DNA of 64,000 nt from Schistocerca nitens (Eukaryota; Arthropoda; Insecta; Orthoptera; Acrididae). Both the position numbers and the translations under genes were made by a program. Location of the stretch: NCBI RefSeq assembly GCF_023898315.1, contig NC_064621.1:129206521-129270520 (forward strand), written 5' to 3'. This document shows, one piece after another, positions 32,694-44,803 of this stretch (position 1 is its first letter; each line of letters starts with the position of its first letter). The notes beneath the pieces are model-generated. The model worked only from the letters and a program-made list of their open reading frames with translations, made no database searches and was not told the DNA's origin.

Positions 32694-33480
32694 CCAGGGG
32701 AAGTCAGTAAGTAAAGGAATTTATTTCTGTCGCGTAAGTTGACAGCACTGACCCAACAATGACTTGCTTTACCTTAACATCAGGGTTGCTCATGTGCGTT
32801 AATGTGTTCCTTCAGTGAACAACATTATTCGCAGCTATTTAAGAGCATTTTATTGCTAGTGCCACGTAGTACACAATAATTTAGGAAGAAAAGAGGAGAG
32901 TAATTCGTTACCTGTGCTCCAAGAGTCCAAATTTGCGGAGATTACTCACAAAATTCAGCTGCGATGCTGCGTTTTATGAGTGCCAGGACAACTGTTCTAC
33001 TATGTCATCCACTATGAAAACGTACTGGAATACCAAAACAGCTGAGCAATGATTCGTAATTATCATCGAGCCACAGTTGTCGATATTACGCACTAGTTAA
33101 ACATTAGACCCAATTCAGCATTTGCAGTCATCCATGAATCTCTACACAATCATAAAATTTGTGTTTGTCGGGTACCACGTCAGCTGCCAAACAAACAGGC
33201 AAACAGAAATATTTGGAAATGTCGCAATCACATTCATGCATACTGAAGAGAAGTAAAACCATTTTCAGCTTTTGATGAGACTTGGTACCATCAAAACGAA
33301 CCATACAAAAGGCAACAAATCAAGGTGTGGAAACAGCCATCTTCGCCTGCAGCAAAAATGTTTAAATGCAAAGCTTCTGGAAGAAATTTGACGATAACAG
33401 TGTTTCAGGATAATAAAAGTCCACCTCTGATTCATGAAACCCCTAAAGATCAGGTAGGGACGTGACAGCTATTGTGAGCC
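32694..33480 (+). pseudogene. mariner-like transposase remnant, N-terminal half
   Basis: A possible terminal sequence GGGGAAGTCAGTAAGTAAAG lies at 32699. Downstream, VVDITH then NSAFAVIHESLHNHKICVCR (about 33072-33175) matches the second helix-turn-helix and linker of mariner transposases, followed by VPRQLPNKQANR. FDETWYHQNEPYKRQQIKVW at about 33270-33330 contains the first catalytic Asp. The remaining catalytic blocks and a right end are not found. Frames are broken. Confidence 0.65.
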
Positions 33481-34063
33481 GTTGCAACAGCTGAAACCCC
33501 AAGTCAGAACGAAGAGTTGAGAGAAGGTTTCTTAAGGTGTGACACTTGTCTTGAGTATGCCACTTAACATCTCGAAAACAATACTGTGCATTCAAAATCT
33601 TGATTTTCTGGTACTAGAGTATCAGCCGTGCAACATTGACCTACCTTCAAATAATTTCATCTTTTTGGTCCGTTGAATGAGCACCTGTTGTAAGCTTCTT
33701 ACATCACATTGCTTATAATTTGATCATGCTTCATGTATGTAATGGTAAGCCATCAGGTCCGATGAATTTTGAGAAAAGCGACCAGGAAAACTATACAAAT
33801 ATCCTCCAAAATGGAAATTTATTGTGATGTCCTAAAGATATTTAATTAAATGCGTCGTAATTACAAAGTTTTTATTTTAGTAGGATAGCTGGTCGAATGC
33901 TACTTTTAGCGAATTACTAATAAGATAATCAAAGAATACGGTTACCGGTACTAAAGTGGACAACTTGGTTTTGAACTAACATCTACGAATAGGATTACTT
34001 TCACGCAATAAACAGTGACATTACTTCGATTGGCGCCAGTCACTACTCACATGGAATCAAGTA

Positions 34064-35944
34064 CAGTCGTGCTCAAAAGTATCCGAACGACCTGAACTGC
34101 ATTTCGCCAGATTCGAATGCAACCCACATAGAGCAGCTGTCTAACAGGTCCTCTAATCGCCCCTCGGTACAGTCGTTTGACTATTGAAAATGGTTCCAAC
34201 AAGTCACCACTAGTAAACACTGCTCTGTATCGCAATAACTCAAGATGTAAAGTAATACCAAGGTACTACAAATATCAGGGAACATCTTATCACAGATAAG
34301 ACGGTTCTTCAGGCTTGTAAGTTCACATTTATTACAATAAATGACATACATGAAATGTTACCACTCTCATTATTACGTCAGATAGGTAATTCACGTAGTA
34401 AGTTCGTCGTATTCATGATTTCCTCTTCAAAATAACATACCGTACTTATTATTTAACACAAAATGACGTTAAAAATTTAAGTTATTCACGAGCAGCTAGT
34501 TGAGAATATGTATGAACTTCAAATGACACGACGAACCGTCTCGTTCTGCATATGGATTCAAACCCAGGACATGCAGACTGAGCAAAGACTTCGTGACTGA
34601 CAGAAACTAACAGGCATTCCTGCCTAGGCATACAGAGAGTGATATACCTCGGTTTTAGACGGTAGGCCTATCAGTTAGAAAATATCAACTTTAAATTACA
34701 TAACGTAAACATTGTTAACGGACTCGAATTCCTACCCAGCACATATTGTCCTTGTTAACGAACTACGAGAGATGTTAAATATTACTTCTTCACAAGTAAC
34801 TTACTTGCAATGCCGTGAGGTAAAGCTTTGTGTTAGACAGGGATTCGAACTCAGAACCTAATTGGATTGTAATCGAAGCACAATCAACTGCTACATATCG
34901 GATTTTCTCGGCAGTAGCTAGACGTTTTAACTGAAATAACGAGACGAAACATTAATTTTTTCTTTCCCAGGACCCCAACCTGGCACCTATCGCTGTTATA
35001 TTCTACAGAAAACGAACGTTAAAAATGGGTTTGTTACACCAGCAGCGATATGTGAGCATGTCTGAACTAGAAATAATATGATGAAGAGTTCAGTGCTGAC
35101 TGGGAATCGAGCCCCACACATATCGTTGTTGACTGCACACAAAGCGACGTCAGCTACCGAATTTTTCTCCACCAGCAGCTCGAAATAACATCCTTGAATT
35201 TACAATGATTTCGCAAACAGTTCTGTGTCTCACTGGGACACAAAATCGTCAGATACCGTTAGTGTTGACAACGAATGAAAATACATTAAAAAATCAAAAT
35301 TATTACCCACCAGCAGATAGGTGTTCTCATGCTAGAGCTTGATAATACATAATGAAAGCTTTAGTGCCGGGCCAGGATTGGAACCCTTTCACGCGCAATA
35401 TGTGGAGATTTTGAGGAATCTGCAGTTTTGAACAAACAACAAATTGCAGTCGAGCTGTATTGTCACGAAAGGATTAAATTCCGTATTAAGAGCGGTCTGA
35501 GTTGCATTCCAAGATCAGAACCAATTTTATCGACATACAGAAGCTCAAATAAAAGATGGAATAAGTGTCCTGTGACCCTACATAGCGTTTCTTTCGTCAC
35601 TAGAAATAAATAACTAGTACAAGAAAGGTTACTGTTAATAGAGTTTCTACGTGTCGCGACTTCTGACTTTATTGTGGTTCAACCTAACGTCTACTTGGAA
35701 GAGAAGGAATATCATGTTTAACATGAATGTCAGACCACAATGCCATTATACCTTCTTCACTTGGCGTAGCCAGAAGAGAACAGAATCTTTCTCTCCTTAT
35801 CAAAAATCATCAGCAGAAGTTGGAATCGAACCCAGACCCTAAGTATATGAACCTAGCATCAATCCAAGATACCACCAAATTCTCATCTCTATCATAACAA
35901 TGTTGCGCCACACTGGATGAGAATTCTGACACACAGACTCCCTG
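34064..35944 (+). repeat. long inverted repeat, left arm (inverse of 49615-51504)
   Basis: This 1.88-kb block is present in inverse orientation at 49615-51504 with high identity; the outer end is TA then CAGTCGTGCTCAAAAGTATC and the inner end is AGACTCCCTG. It is built from diverged units of about 120-170 bp, each with an inverted tRNA B-box-like sequence (for example at 34842 GGGATTCGAACTC, 35101 GGGAATCGAGCCCC, 35371 AGGATTGGAACCC, 35821 GGAATCGAACCC). Repeated CACCAGCAG phrases separate some units. No coding frame is convincing. I do not know the family. Confidence 0.85.
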
Positions 35945-36114
35945 CAGTCAGCTTTTGGCGGCCGTGGTGTGCGGACCTCCAGCGTGTGCTGTGCGCTGCG
36001 GCCTGCTGCGCTCCGCTCGGTAAGTCAAGCGCCTGTTGCAGCAGTCAGCTGCGTTATTTGAGACTCTTGATGGATTCATATTAGAAGGAGAGATGGATCA
36101 GCCTAATAGAAGAG

Positions 36115-37041
36115 CCGGCCGCGGTGGTCTCGCGGTTCTAGGCGCGCAGTCCGGAACCGTGCGACTGCTACGGTCGCAGGTTCGAATCCTGCCTCGGTTA
36201 TGGATGTGTGTTGAAAGGTGGCTACACTAAGCCACAGCGCCAGAGATTGCGCCAAAGAGTATTATTCAGCCGCCTCCACTGTCAGTTCTTGTCGAGAAGT
36301 CGTGGTGGAGAGTGCTTATCGAGATGTGGTAGTAGAGAGTCGTTGTTGAGATGTTGTAGTAGGGAGTGCTGGTTCCATGTTGTGTGCAGTTGTTTGATGG
36401 GCTGGACAGCAAATGTTGTTCGAATGGAGATATTGTAATGATCAGAGTGCTTTTCGTCAATATATATGAAGGTAAAAAAATTCCCTTTTCTTTTTATTAT
36501 TTCAATGTCTTAAATAATGCGTCATTACAGGTTCAGTCAATAAAGCATCTGGCTTGTGTTCTTGTATTAGAGTGTAATTCTGGTTTTCTTGCGCAATTAT
36601 AGTACTTCTATTTTTTTAATTACTTCAGTATAATTGGTATTTAAAATTTCTTGTCTTATTGAAGAAGAACCGTGCCAGATGTGTACGTTGAATCACACTT
36701 CCACACACAGAACAGTTACACTTGTGCTTTGGTTTCGTACGTTTTATAGTTGCTGGGGACTTAATTATTTAATTGTGTTAACGGAAATTTTCTTTCATTC
36801 TTTGTTGTTATTCTATGCAGTCAGACTGCGTACTAAAACTAGTCAGGGCCAACCGTTTACGAGACCTCGTAATCGGACAGACAACTACTAAAAAAAATTA
36901 AAAGTATTTGCATTTCATATTTATATAATTAAGTCCCCATGCAGTGTGATGTCCTTAGGTTAGTTAGGTTTAAGTAGTTATAAGTTCTAGGGGACTTATG
37001 ACCACAGCAGTTGAGTCCCGTAGTGCTCAGAGCCATTTAAA
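36115..37041 (+). mobile_element. tRNA-derived SINE split by a solo LTR-like insert
   Basis: The SINE head (GGCCGCGGTGGTCTCGCGGT ... GGTTCGAATCC) occupies 36115-36208 and the body 36944-37041. A perfect 13-bp target duplication CCTAATAGAAGAG lies at 36102-36114 and 37042-37054, within ORF1 of the Tx1-like element. The insert interrupts GGATGTGTG/GTGTGATGTCC. Confidence 0.93.
36209..36943 (+). mobile_element. probable solo LTR inside a SINE
   Basis: The 735-bp insert runs from TGTTGAAAGGTGGC to CCCCATGCA, so it has TG...CA ends. It contains a TATA-like stretch (36461-36467) and AATAAA (36539-36544), with no coding frame. It splits the SINE within a GT repeat, so the short target duplication (GTG to GTGTG) cannot be read unambiguously. 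A solo LTR from recombination between paired LTRs is the simplest explanation. Confidence 0.65.
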
Positions 37042-37279
37042 CCTAATAGAAGAGACACGTTGAAATTTGTTTTTGACCAGAAAGGGCAGAGACCGAATTC
37101 GTTCGAAATTGAGACATGGTTAGAGGAAGTTGTGAATATTTCGTTTGAGGATATTATAGGTATTCACCTTTCAATTGTGAGTAGCATTGTGTATGTCAAT
37201 CTTAAAAACACGGAATCGTGTGACAAAATTGTTGAATCTAGTGGCGGAACATTTAAGTTCAAACATCACGATGGCAATG

Positions 37280-37487
37280 GTTCAAATGGCTCTGAGCACT
37301 ATGGGACTCAACTGCTGTGGTCATAAGTCCCCTAGAACTTAGAACTACTTCAACCTAACTAACCTAAGGACAGCACACAACACCCAGCCATCACGAGGCA
37401 GAGAAAATCCCTGACCCCGCCGGGATTCGAACCCGGGAACCCGAGCGTGGGAAGCGAGAACGCTACCGCACGACCACGAGATGCGGG
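37280..37487 (-). mobile_element. tRNA-derived SINE, glycine-type head, full length
   Basis: The minus strand begins GCCCGCATCTCGTGGTCGTG and contains a CTTCCCA anticodon-loop-like stretch and B box GGGTTCGAATCCCGG, then the shared body. CCC would read as a glycine anticodon. Flanks CACGATGGCAATG (37267-37279) and CACGAAACAATG (37488-37499) are a diverged target duplication. It interrupts ORF1 of the Tx1-like element. Confidence 0.9.
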
Positions 37488-38711
37488 CACGAAACAATGT
37501 TAGTGAAGTTCGTGTTACGCATGCTGGCTTTGGATTAAGGACTGTCCGTATCTTTGAGCTACCATTTGAAATCACCGCTGAGCAGATCAATTCCGTGATA
37601 GCTCCTTATGGGAGATTAATTAGCAGTTTTGCGGAAAAGTGGTCTCCTGCTCACAAGTTCCCCGTCTTGAATGGCATCAGGCAACTGCGAGTTGATTTAC
37701 ACAAGCACATACCCTCGTATATAAATGTTTGTGGTTATCGGGCTATAGTAATATATGATGGGCAGCCAAGAACCTGCGCGTCCTGCGGCGGTACAGGCCA
37801 TGTCCGCTCGCAGTGTATACAACGCCGAGTGGCCCAGCTACCTGCGGGCGAAGCAGTGAGACCCCCAGCCATGTCAACATTGCCTTTAACTCATGTAGCG
37901 GTAGCCGCTGGGCAACTCCACACGCGTGACGCTCCTGACGCTACTCGGGACGCTACCCAGGATGGTGCAGCTCGCGACAGTGAAGTGATAATGAAAGTTA
38001 GCGACTCGGCGGTGACAACACAGCCAAAGAGTCAAGAAAAAGAACCAAATATCTCTGTTCAAATAGAGCAAACTCCTGAACCGGTTATAGTCCTTCAGAA
38101 TGAGCAGTCTCCAGAAAACCACAAGCAAACCAACCCATCACTTGCCAGCGAACAGGACCGAGCGCAAGAAACCCAAGAGGTAATGGGAAACGATGAAACC
38201 TCCCCAAGAGTCAGTCCTCCAAGGAAACATAAAAAGAGGAGACTAGCTCATAAGGGCGCTGAACAACTGGCACCGCCTTTGCGAGAAAAAGCAAAGCAGA
38301 TTAGCAACAAACTGCATGAAGAACAACATAGTAATCCGGTTCTAAGTATGCAGGCACCAGACTCCTTGCAAGCCAAATCAAATACACCATGCCCCATGTC
38401 AACGGACCATTCGTCACACGAGACATTGAAGCTGCTAACAAATTTCGATGCAGACAAGGTTCTCCCTGATACTAGAAATGCAGAAAAAGAGACATCGAAA
38501 GCTAATCAACACAAAACCTGGGCTGATGAATCGGATGAAATGAATCAAGATGAAGAATTGAATGAAACTGGAGGAACGGAACAGACTCCTGCCCCAAGAG
38601 ATCAACTGAACACGATGGATACATCATTGCCGGAACATACATGTGAAAAAGGATTTTCCTCCGACAGCACTTCGTATGACGAATATTGACTTCGGTAATG
38701 AATAGGAAAAT

Positions 38712-41700
38712 ATGAACGCAGCACAAGCCTACAAAATCGCTACGTTGAACATTAATAAGATACGCTCCTTCCTGCATTTACAGCATCTGCAAGACTATCT
38801 ATACGCAGCTGACGTTGATATACTACTGTTACAGGAAGTAACAGATATTAAATTAAAAAAGATACGTGGATACAACGCCATAATAAACCCCGGTATCGGT
38901 GCAGAGCTGGGAACCGCAATTCTCACGAAAGAAGGCATCCGTGTCACACAAATAGCAAAACTAGAAAACAGCAGAGGGGTTGCAGTGACTGTTAACAATG
39001 CCCGCATCATCAACGTTTATGCATCGTCAGGCAACAATAACAGGCGTGCTAGAGCGGATTTTTTTAAAAGTGAAATCGTTCATCTCTTCGGTACACGTCA
39101 AGATTATATAATCCTAGCCGGCGATTTTAATTCTGTACTTAGCCCGAAAGACCAGACACCGAATTTCAACAAGTCCTTAGAATTGGAAAGAATAGTCCAC
39201 CAAATGCAGTTAACCGATACCTGGGAATATACCCACGGCGCACAGGCCGGTTTCACATATTTCACCAGTCACTCAGCAAGCAGGCTAGACAGAATTTACG
39301 TCTCGTCCAATCTTAAGAACCATGTACTCCAGTCTGAGGTCTGGCCCACTATGTTTTCTGACCACGCCGCGTACATCACCACAGTAAATTTGGAAAAACA
39401 AGAGACTTACCGAGCGAGGGGCATATGGAAACTCCACATTACACATCTACAAGATGAATGTCGCGTAGCATTTAGTAATGTGTGGCAAGAATGCGAGAAA
39501 CGATTCCCGCTATACAGTTCTGCCATAGCTTGGTGGTTACAATGTGCGAAGCCTAAAATGAGAAGAATGATGATCGATTACTCCCAACAGAAAAGTTTCT
39601 GGATTAAAAAGACGACTGAATTTTATTTTAGATGCCTTAGAGACCTGTACACCTTAGACACACGATTAATGGAGAACTTTAGCCGAATTCAGAAAGTTAA
39701 AGAAATTTTTAGCACTGAAGCGGCGACAGTCAGAAAGTTTTAAAGTCAGAGCGAGGATACACAACATTGTAGAAGGGGAAGAAACAGCTATGTACCATGT
39801 AATGCGTGAGAATAAGAGAGGAAACAGAAAAATACTGACAGAAGTTAAGTTACCTGATGGGACCAGGCACACAAAACAGCATGAAATTCGAAACGCTGTT
39901 CTTAAATATATCTCAGATATGATGTCCACCAAACCTACCGTCGACGAGGCGCGGCGTGATCTTGTTAGACACGTATCAGGACGAATTAGTACAGAGCAAC
40001 TAAATAATCTCACGGCTGAAATAGAAGAGGACGAATTGAAAGACGCAATAGCACAGAGTCCTAAAAATAACTCTCCAGGACCTGATGGTATCCCCGTGGA
40101 ATTCTACCAAGTGTTCTGGCCACAAATGAAAAGCAAGTTGCTATGTATGTACAACGAAATCATGAATGGCACTGTTGTCGCTCCCAAAGAATTTCCTGAA
40201 GGGATCATAGTTCTAATTCCTAAAAAGTCACTTAGCAAAGCAATTGAAAACCTTCGTCCAGTAACATTACTCAACAGTGATCACAAAATTATGGCCCACG
40301 TATTAGCAAGAAGAATAAAAATGGTTTTTAACTCTGTAACTGGCACGTACCAAACATGTGTAGGCAAAGACAGAAATATCTATCAGAATATATGCGAATC
40401 TAGGGATATAATATCAACCGCAAATGTATGCCGAATAAAATGTGCTTTAGTGTCATTAGACTTCGAGAAGGCGTTTGACAGAGTAGATCATAAGTATCTC
40501 CTTGGAATCATGGAAATAATGGGATTCCCACCACGATTCGTGAGGATTATTCAACAAATTCTGAAAAACAGTGTAGCACGAATAATGATAAACGGACAAC
40601 TAAGTAGAGAGATGGAATTGACTGGATCCGTACGTCAAGGTTGCCCAATGTCAATAGCCCTTTTCGCAATAGCAATAGAACCCCTCCTCGCGACACTCAG
40701 GTATCACCTGCAAGGACTGTGTATAAACGGCAAGAAAATAGTGTGCAACGCAAACGCAGATGATGTAGGCGTCCTGGTTATAAATGAAGATGAAGTGGCG
40801 AAAGCTCTTCAGATTGTACACACATATGAACTTGCTTCTGGCGCCAAACTGAATAAAAGGAAGTCAGGCATCATGAACCTAGGCAGAGGAGTATGCATGC
40901 AAAATCGGGTACAATTGACGGAAGTATACACATTGAAATGTTTGGGTATTGAATTTAGGAACACATCCAACACACTATTGCCGTCAATTATAAAAAACTG
41001 CTTGCAAGCATACGAGCATCTGTACAAGGAAACAGTATGAGGCAACTGGACGAGATACAGAAAACCAAACTAGTAAATGTGTATATAACATCCAAACTTA
41101 ACTATGTTGTCCAAGCTTTTCCGATGCCATTAGAAACAGCCAGAAGAATTTTATCCGCAATAGGAAGCTTTGTATGCCAAGGCAACATTTTCAAAGTGAA
41201 GTTCAATACACTAACACTCCCAATTAGAAAAGGAGGTTTAAACCTTTTTGATGTCAGTTACAGGTCACGAGCGTTACATGTGTGTCGAATGTGCCAGCAA
41301 TGGAAACAGATGCCCGACAGCTTAACGGCCCACTTGCTGAATGAAATTGCTCCAGCAAGCATGCAGCCGCCAATAGATTTGAAGCATATACCAGATGGTC
41401 TTTGCCACCTAAAAACTTTTCTCGTTGAGTACAGTTATATCTCCTCGAGGCTCTCAGAACAGCAGTTGAAGAGAGTAAAGGACATCTATACATATTTGAG
41501 GGAAGCTAAGAAAGGAAATATTCTTGAAAGAAAATACCCCGACAACGACTGGTCTGCAATTTGGAAAGATATCCACGATCGGAACTTACCCTCTAAGGTG
41601 AAAGCAACTTGGTATAATGCAGTCAACAGGAAAATATCAAATAATTCCAAACTGCATGCTATACATCTTACAAATTCGCCCTTGTGCGCGTCATGCAAAC

Positions 41701-42017
41701 TTCTTGACACTGAAGAACACCGATTCGTGTGTGACAGAGTAAGAGACATATGGCATATAGTTAAGCAGAAATTAGCGACCGTTAACAGAACATCTCCAAC
41801 CGCTTTCACCGCCGCAGATTTTCTGACTCCAGACGCAGTGCCATATCCTAATACGAAAAGAAATGCTGTTAACTGCCTAAAAGGGCACACAGTGCACTAT
41901 ATCTTGAGGGCAGAAAATAAAAGCAAAGAAGATTACTGGGTGTATCTAACGACTCAGCACCATCATCTCATGCGGACAAAAGACTACAAAAAAAAATTAC
42001 GCATGCTTCCTAAATAG
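38712..42017 (+). pseudogene. ORF2 (endonuclease-reverse transcriptase) of Tx1-like element, two frameshifts
   Basis: The start at 38712 lies 22 bp after ORF1. The AP-like endonuclease (38712-39400) shows TLNINKI, LLLQEVTD, ILAGDFNSVL, RLDRIYVS and FSDHAAY. A shift near 39735 leads into the RT (39740-41040) with SPGPDGIPVEFYQ, DFEKAFDRVDH, SVRQGCPMSIALFAIAIEPL and NADDVGVLV, the catalytic box with Asn in place of the usual Tyr or Phe. A second shift near 41035 leads into the C-terminal part (41037-42017) with CASCKLLDTEEHRFVC, a zinc-ribbon type found at the end of such ORF2 proteins. In active elements this protein nicks the target and reverse-transcribes the RNA. About 1100 codons in total. 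Confidence 0.88.
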
Positions 42018-42630
42018 AATCATGGAATAAAATTATACAGAGAACAATAACAGATTAAGATTGGTACGGAATTCAGAGATGTCAGCCTTGCACGATTACA
42101 GATAACTGGAACCGGAATGTCTTCGATCCTTTCACGAGACACTACCGAAAAGAAATCAAGTCCGTCGCAAGACTCACCGGACTACATCCTTCTGAAGAAA
42201 TTAGACATCAAGTTTTATGTATTTTATTTTTTTTTAATTATCTTATGCCATACGCAGAGAAGTTTTAAGTTCTAAAAAACGTTTTTCAAGGGGATGCAAG
42301 AAATTTATGTTTTCCTTATGAAGATGAGAGACTTCACGTTTATTTTAATATACTTGTCTTTCCATTAGCAAGAGGAAGATTCATTACCTTTAATTAATAT
42401 TAAGAAGAAATATTTATTCTCATTTATGTTAGCTAAGGTAATTTAGGCATCCAGCTTACAGAAAAAAAATAAGAAGCCGAAATAAAAAATAAATAAAAAA
42501 TATAATTAAAAAAATACAAAAAACGAAAAAGTGGCCGAGCACTCGCAAATAGTAAGAAAAATGAGGATTTGGCATCAAAAACATAAAAAAGTACATAAAA
42601 TAAAAAAGTAAAAAAAAGTTGGTAGAAGGA

Positions 42631-42831
42631 TGGAAATGGTTCAAATGGCTCTGAGCACTATGCGACTTAACTTCTGAGGTCATCAGTCGCCTAGAACTTA
42701 GAACTAATTAAACCTAACTAACCTAAGGACATCACACACATCCATGCCCGAGGCAGGATTCGAACCTGCGACCGTAGCAGTCGCTCGGTTCCAGGCTGCA
42801 GCGTCTAGAACCGCACGGCCACTCCGGCCGG
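42631..42831 (-). mobile_element. tRNA-derived SINE, leucine/serine-type head
   Basis: Complete body, B box (GGTTCGAATCC on the minus strand) and head (GCCGGAGTGGCCGTGCGGTT). The flanking repeat TGGTAGAAGGA (42620-42630 and 42832-42842) is its target duplication. It lies just after the A-rich end of the Tx1-like element. Confidence 0.92.
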
Positions 42832-42850
42832 TGGTAGAAGGAAGGACTCT

Positions 42851-44803
42851 TAATAATAATAATAATAATACTAATAAACCCCGTGGAGCCCCGGGAAAAG
42901 AATAGGCCTCCGGTATGTTCTGCCAGTCGTAAAAGGCGACGAAAAGAACAAACCACTAATAGGGCTAACCCCCCTTTTAGTGTGATGACTTGGTTCAGGA
43001 CAGAACTAAAGAAGCCTCGGACAAGCGCCGTCATGGTCGGGGACGACGCTTGAACCCTATGCCCGCCCACAATGGTAACGACACTGCTAGCCAACTGGAA
43101 AATGAAATCCAAATAGAGGTGTTTTGCAGGATATGCTTCCTGCAACCACCCTAGAAGGAAAACAAAGACAGAGGATGAGATGGTCAGATGAAGTTAATAG
43201 ACACCTCATGTTCTGTTATTACCAAGCAACAAACATAGGAACCAACACAACTGGATACAGATCACAACATTTATTACCAGATACCCAGAATTAAAATTTT
43301 TAACAGGACAACGACTAGCTGATCAGATCCGTGCAATAATCAAAAATAACAGGATACCCCAGTCAGAATTAGAAAACATCAAACAACAAGTACAACAAAT
43401 ACTGGAACAAAATAATGTGCAATCAGAAGAAGAAGAAAATACAGTAATGGACTCAAACATCCCAGAGAAAACAAACAAAGAAAACACGCATCAATTAAAC
43501 AATCAGAGGAAAACGAAATCTTAAGACAGCCACCAGAACAAACACAAATAGAACACGAAGTGACACACATGTTAGATATAGAAGAAAAATTTCAGCTGAC
43601 ATATTTAGAATACAAAGCCACAAATACAGGCATTAGACCATTCTTGCATAGACCGCCAAATAACCCACAAGTCGAAACAACAATAAAAACTATCAACACA
43701 ATCATACACAACAAAATAAATGAAAACACAACTATGGAAGAGTTACAACTACTGGTTTATATAGGAGCACTCACTACACTAAATATACACACTAGGCAGA
43801 GATCAGAACCAACCAACACACAGAAGAAACCCACAAAACCAGCATGGCAACACAGGCTACAGATCAGAATAGAAAAACTGAGAAAAGACATCGGACAGCT
43901 AACACAATTTATAAGAAATGAAATGTCAGAAAAAAACGAAAAAGGTTAGATAAAATCTCACAACAAGAAGCGATAGAGCAATTAGATGAAAAGAAGCAGA
44001 AATTACAAGCATTGGCCAAACGACTTAGAAGATACAAAAAAAGTGAAAATAGAAGGAAACAAAACCAAACATTCAACACAAACCAAAAGAAATTTTATCA
44101 GACAATAGATAACACACACATTAAAATAGACAATCCACCAAACATAACAGACATGGAACACTTCTGGAGCAACATATGGTCAAACCCGGTACAACATAAC
44201 AGGCATGCACGATGGATACAAGCAGAAACAGACACATACAAGATGATACCACAAATGCCTGAAGTTATAATTTTGCAACATGAAGTCACCCAAGCAATTA
44301 ATTCTACTCACAATTGGAAAGCCCCTGGAAAACATAAAATAGCAAATTTCTGGCTAAAGAAATTCACCTCCACACATTCACATCTAACTAAATTATTTAA
44401 CAGTTACATTGCAGACCCATACACATTCCCTGATACACTTACACAAGGAATAACTTATCTGAAACTTAAAGATCAAGCAGACACAACAAACCCAGCTAAA
44501 TATCGCCCCATAACATGCCTACCAACAATATACAAAATATTAACTTCAGTCATTACACAGAAATTAATGACACATACAACACAGAACAAAATCATAAATG
44601 AGCAAAAAGGCTGTTGCAAAGGAGCACGAGGATGTAAAGAGTAACTGATAATAGATGCAGAGGTGACATATCAAGCTAAAACTAAACAAAGGTCGCTACA
44701 CTACGCATACATTGATTACCAAAAAGCTTTTGATAGTGTACCCCACTCATGGTTACTACAAATATTGGAAATATACGAAGTAGATCCTAAATTGATACAT
44801 TGT
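42851..44803 (+). mobile_element. R4/Dong-like non-LTR retrotransposon at a (TAA)n tract, 3' truncated
   Basis: A (TAA)n microsatellite (42851-42874) is followed directly by a GC-rich 5' region starting CCCCGTGGAGCCCCGGG. The body encodes an R4-type protein and stops abruptly within the RT near 44800, where an unrelated repeat starts. Dong elements of the R4 clade are known to insert specifically into TAA repeats, which agrees with this junction. The 3' part, including the restriction-like endonuclease expected in this clade, is absent. Confidence 0.65.
43110..44803 (+). pseudogene. R4/Dong-like polyprotein remnant (N-terminus to RT palm)
   Basis: The N-terminal region reads RMRWSDEVNRHLMFCYYQAT (about 43176). 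It is followed by frames 43560-43949 and 44012-44644. The RT begins at NWKAPGKHKIANFWLKKF (about 44315) and YRPITCLPTIYKILTS (about 44500), then EQKGCCKGARGCKE. After one stop (44642-44644) block A continues as YAYIDYQKAFDSVPHSWLL (about 44705-44760). The FADD-type box is missing because of truncation. Wording of EQKGC and IDYQKAFDSVPHSW supports the R2/R4 group. Confidence 0.72.

Larger units (their letters stand above)
36093..38689 (+). pseudogene. ORF1 (nucleic-acid-binding protein) of Tx1-like element, split by two SINEs
   Basis: The frame opens MDQPNRR at 36093, is cut in codon 8 by the insertion at 36115-37041, and resumes at 37055. It is cut again by the SINE at 37280-37487 and resumes at 37500. 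Ignoring each insert and one target copy, the parts stay in phase and sum to 478 codons plus stop. An RRM-like segment (RTVRIFELPFEITAEQINSV) precedes a C-x2-C-x4-H-x4-C knuckle (CASCGGTGHVRSQC, about 37778-37819). The tail is polar and low complexity. ORF1 proteins coat element RNA. No other stop is present, so SINE insertion is what inactivated it. Confidence 0.85.
35945..42480 (+). mobile_element. Tx1/L1-like non-LTR retrotransposon, nearly complete, with nested SINEs and solo LTR
   Basis: A GC-rich 5' region (35945-36092) precedes ORF1 (36093-38689, interrupted only by insertions) and ORF2 (38712-42017, two frameshifts). An AT-rich 3' region ends in A-rich sequence near 42460-42610. Without the nested SINEs and solo LTR the element is about 5.3-5.4 kb. 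ORF1 with a CCHC knuckle, AP-like endonuclease, RT and C-terminal zinc-binding motif are in standard order. The clade is a judgement from the wording of the RT and knuckle regions. Confidence 0.85.

Noticed and set aside
36634-36891. 85-codon frame inside the solo LTR-like insert
   Set aside because: No motif, and it spans probable LTR regulatory sequence.
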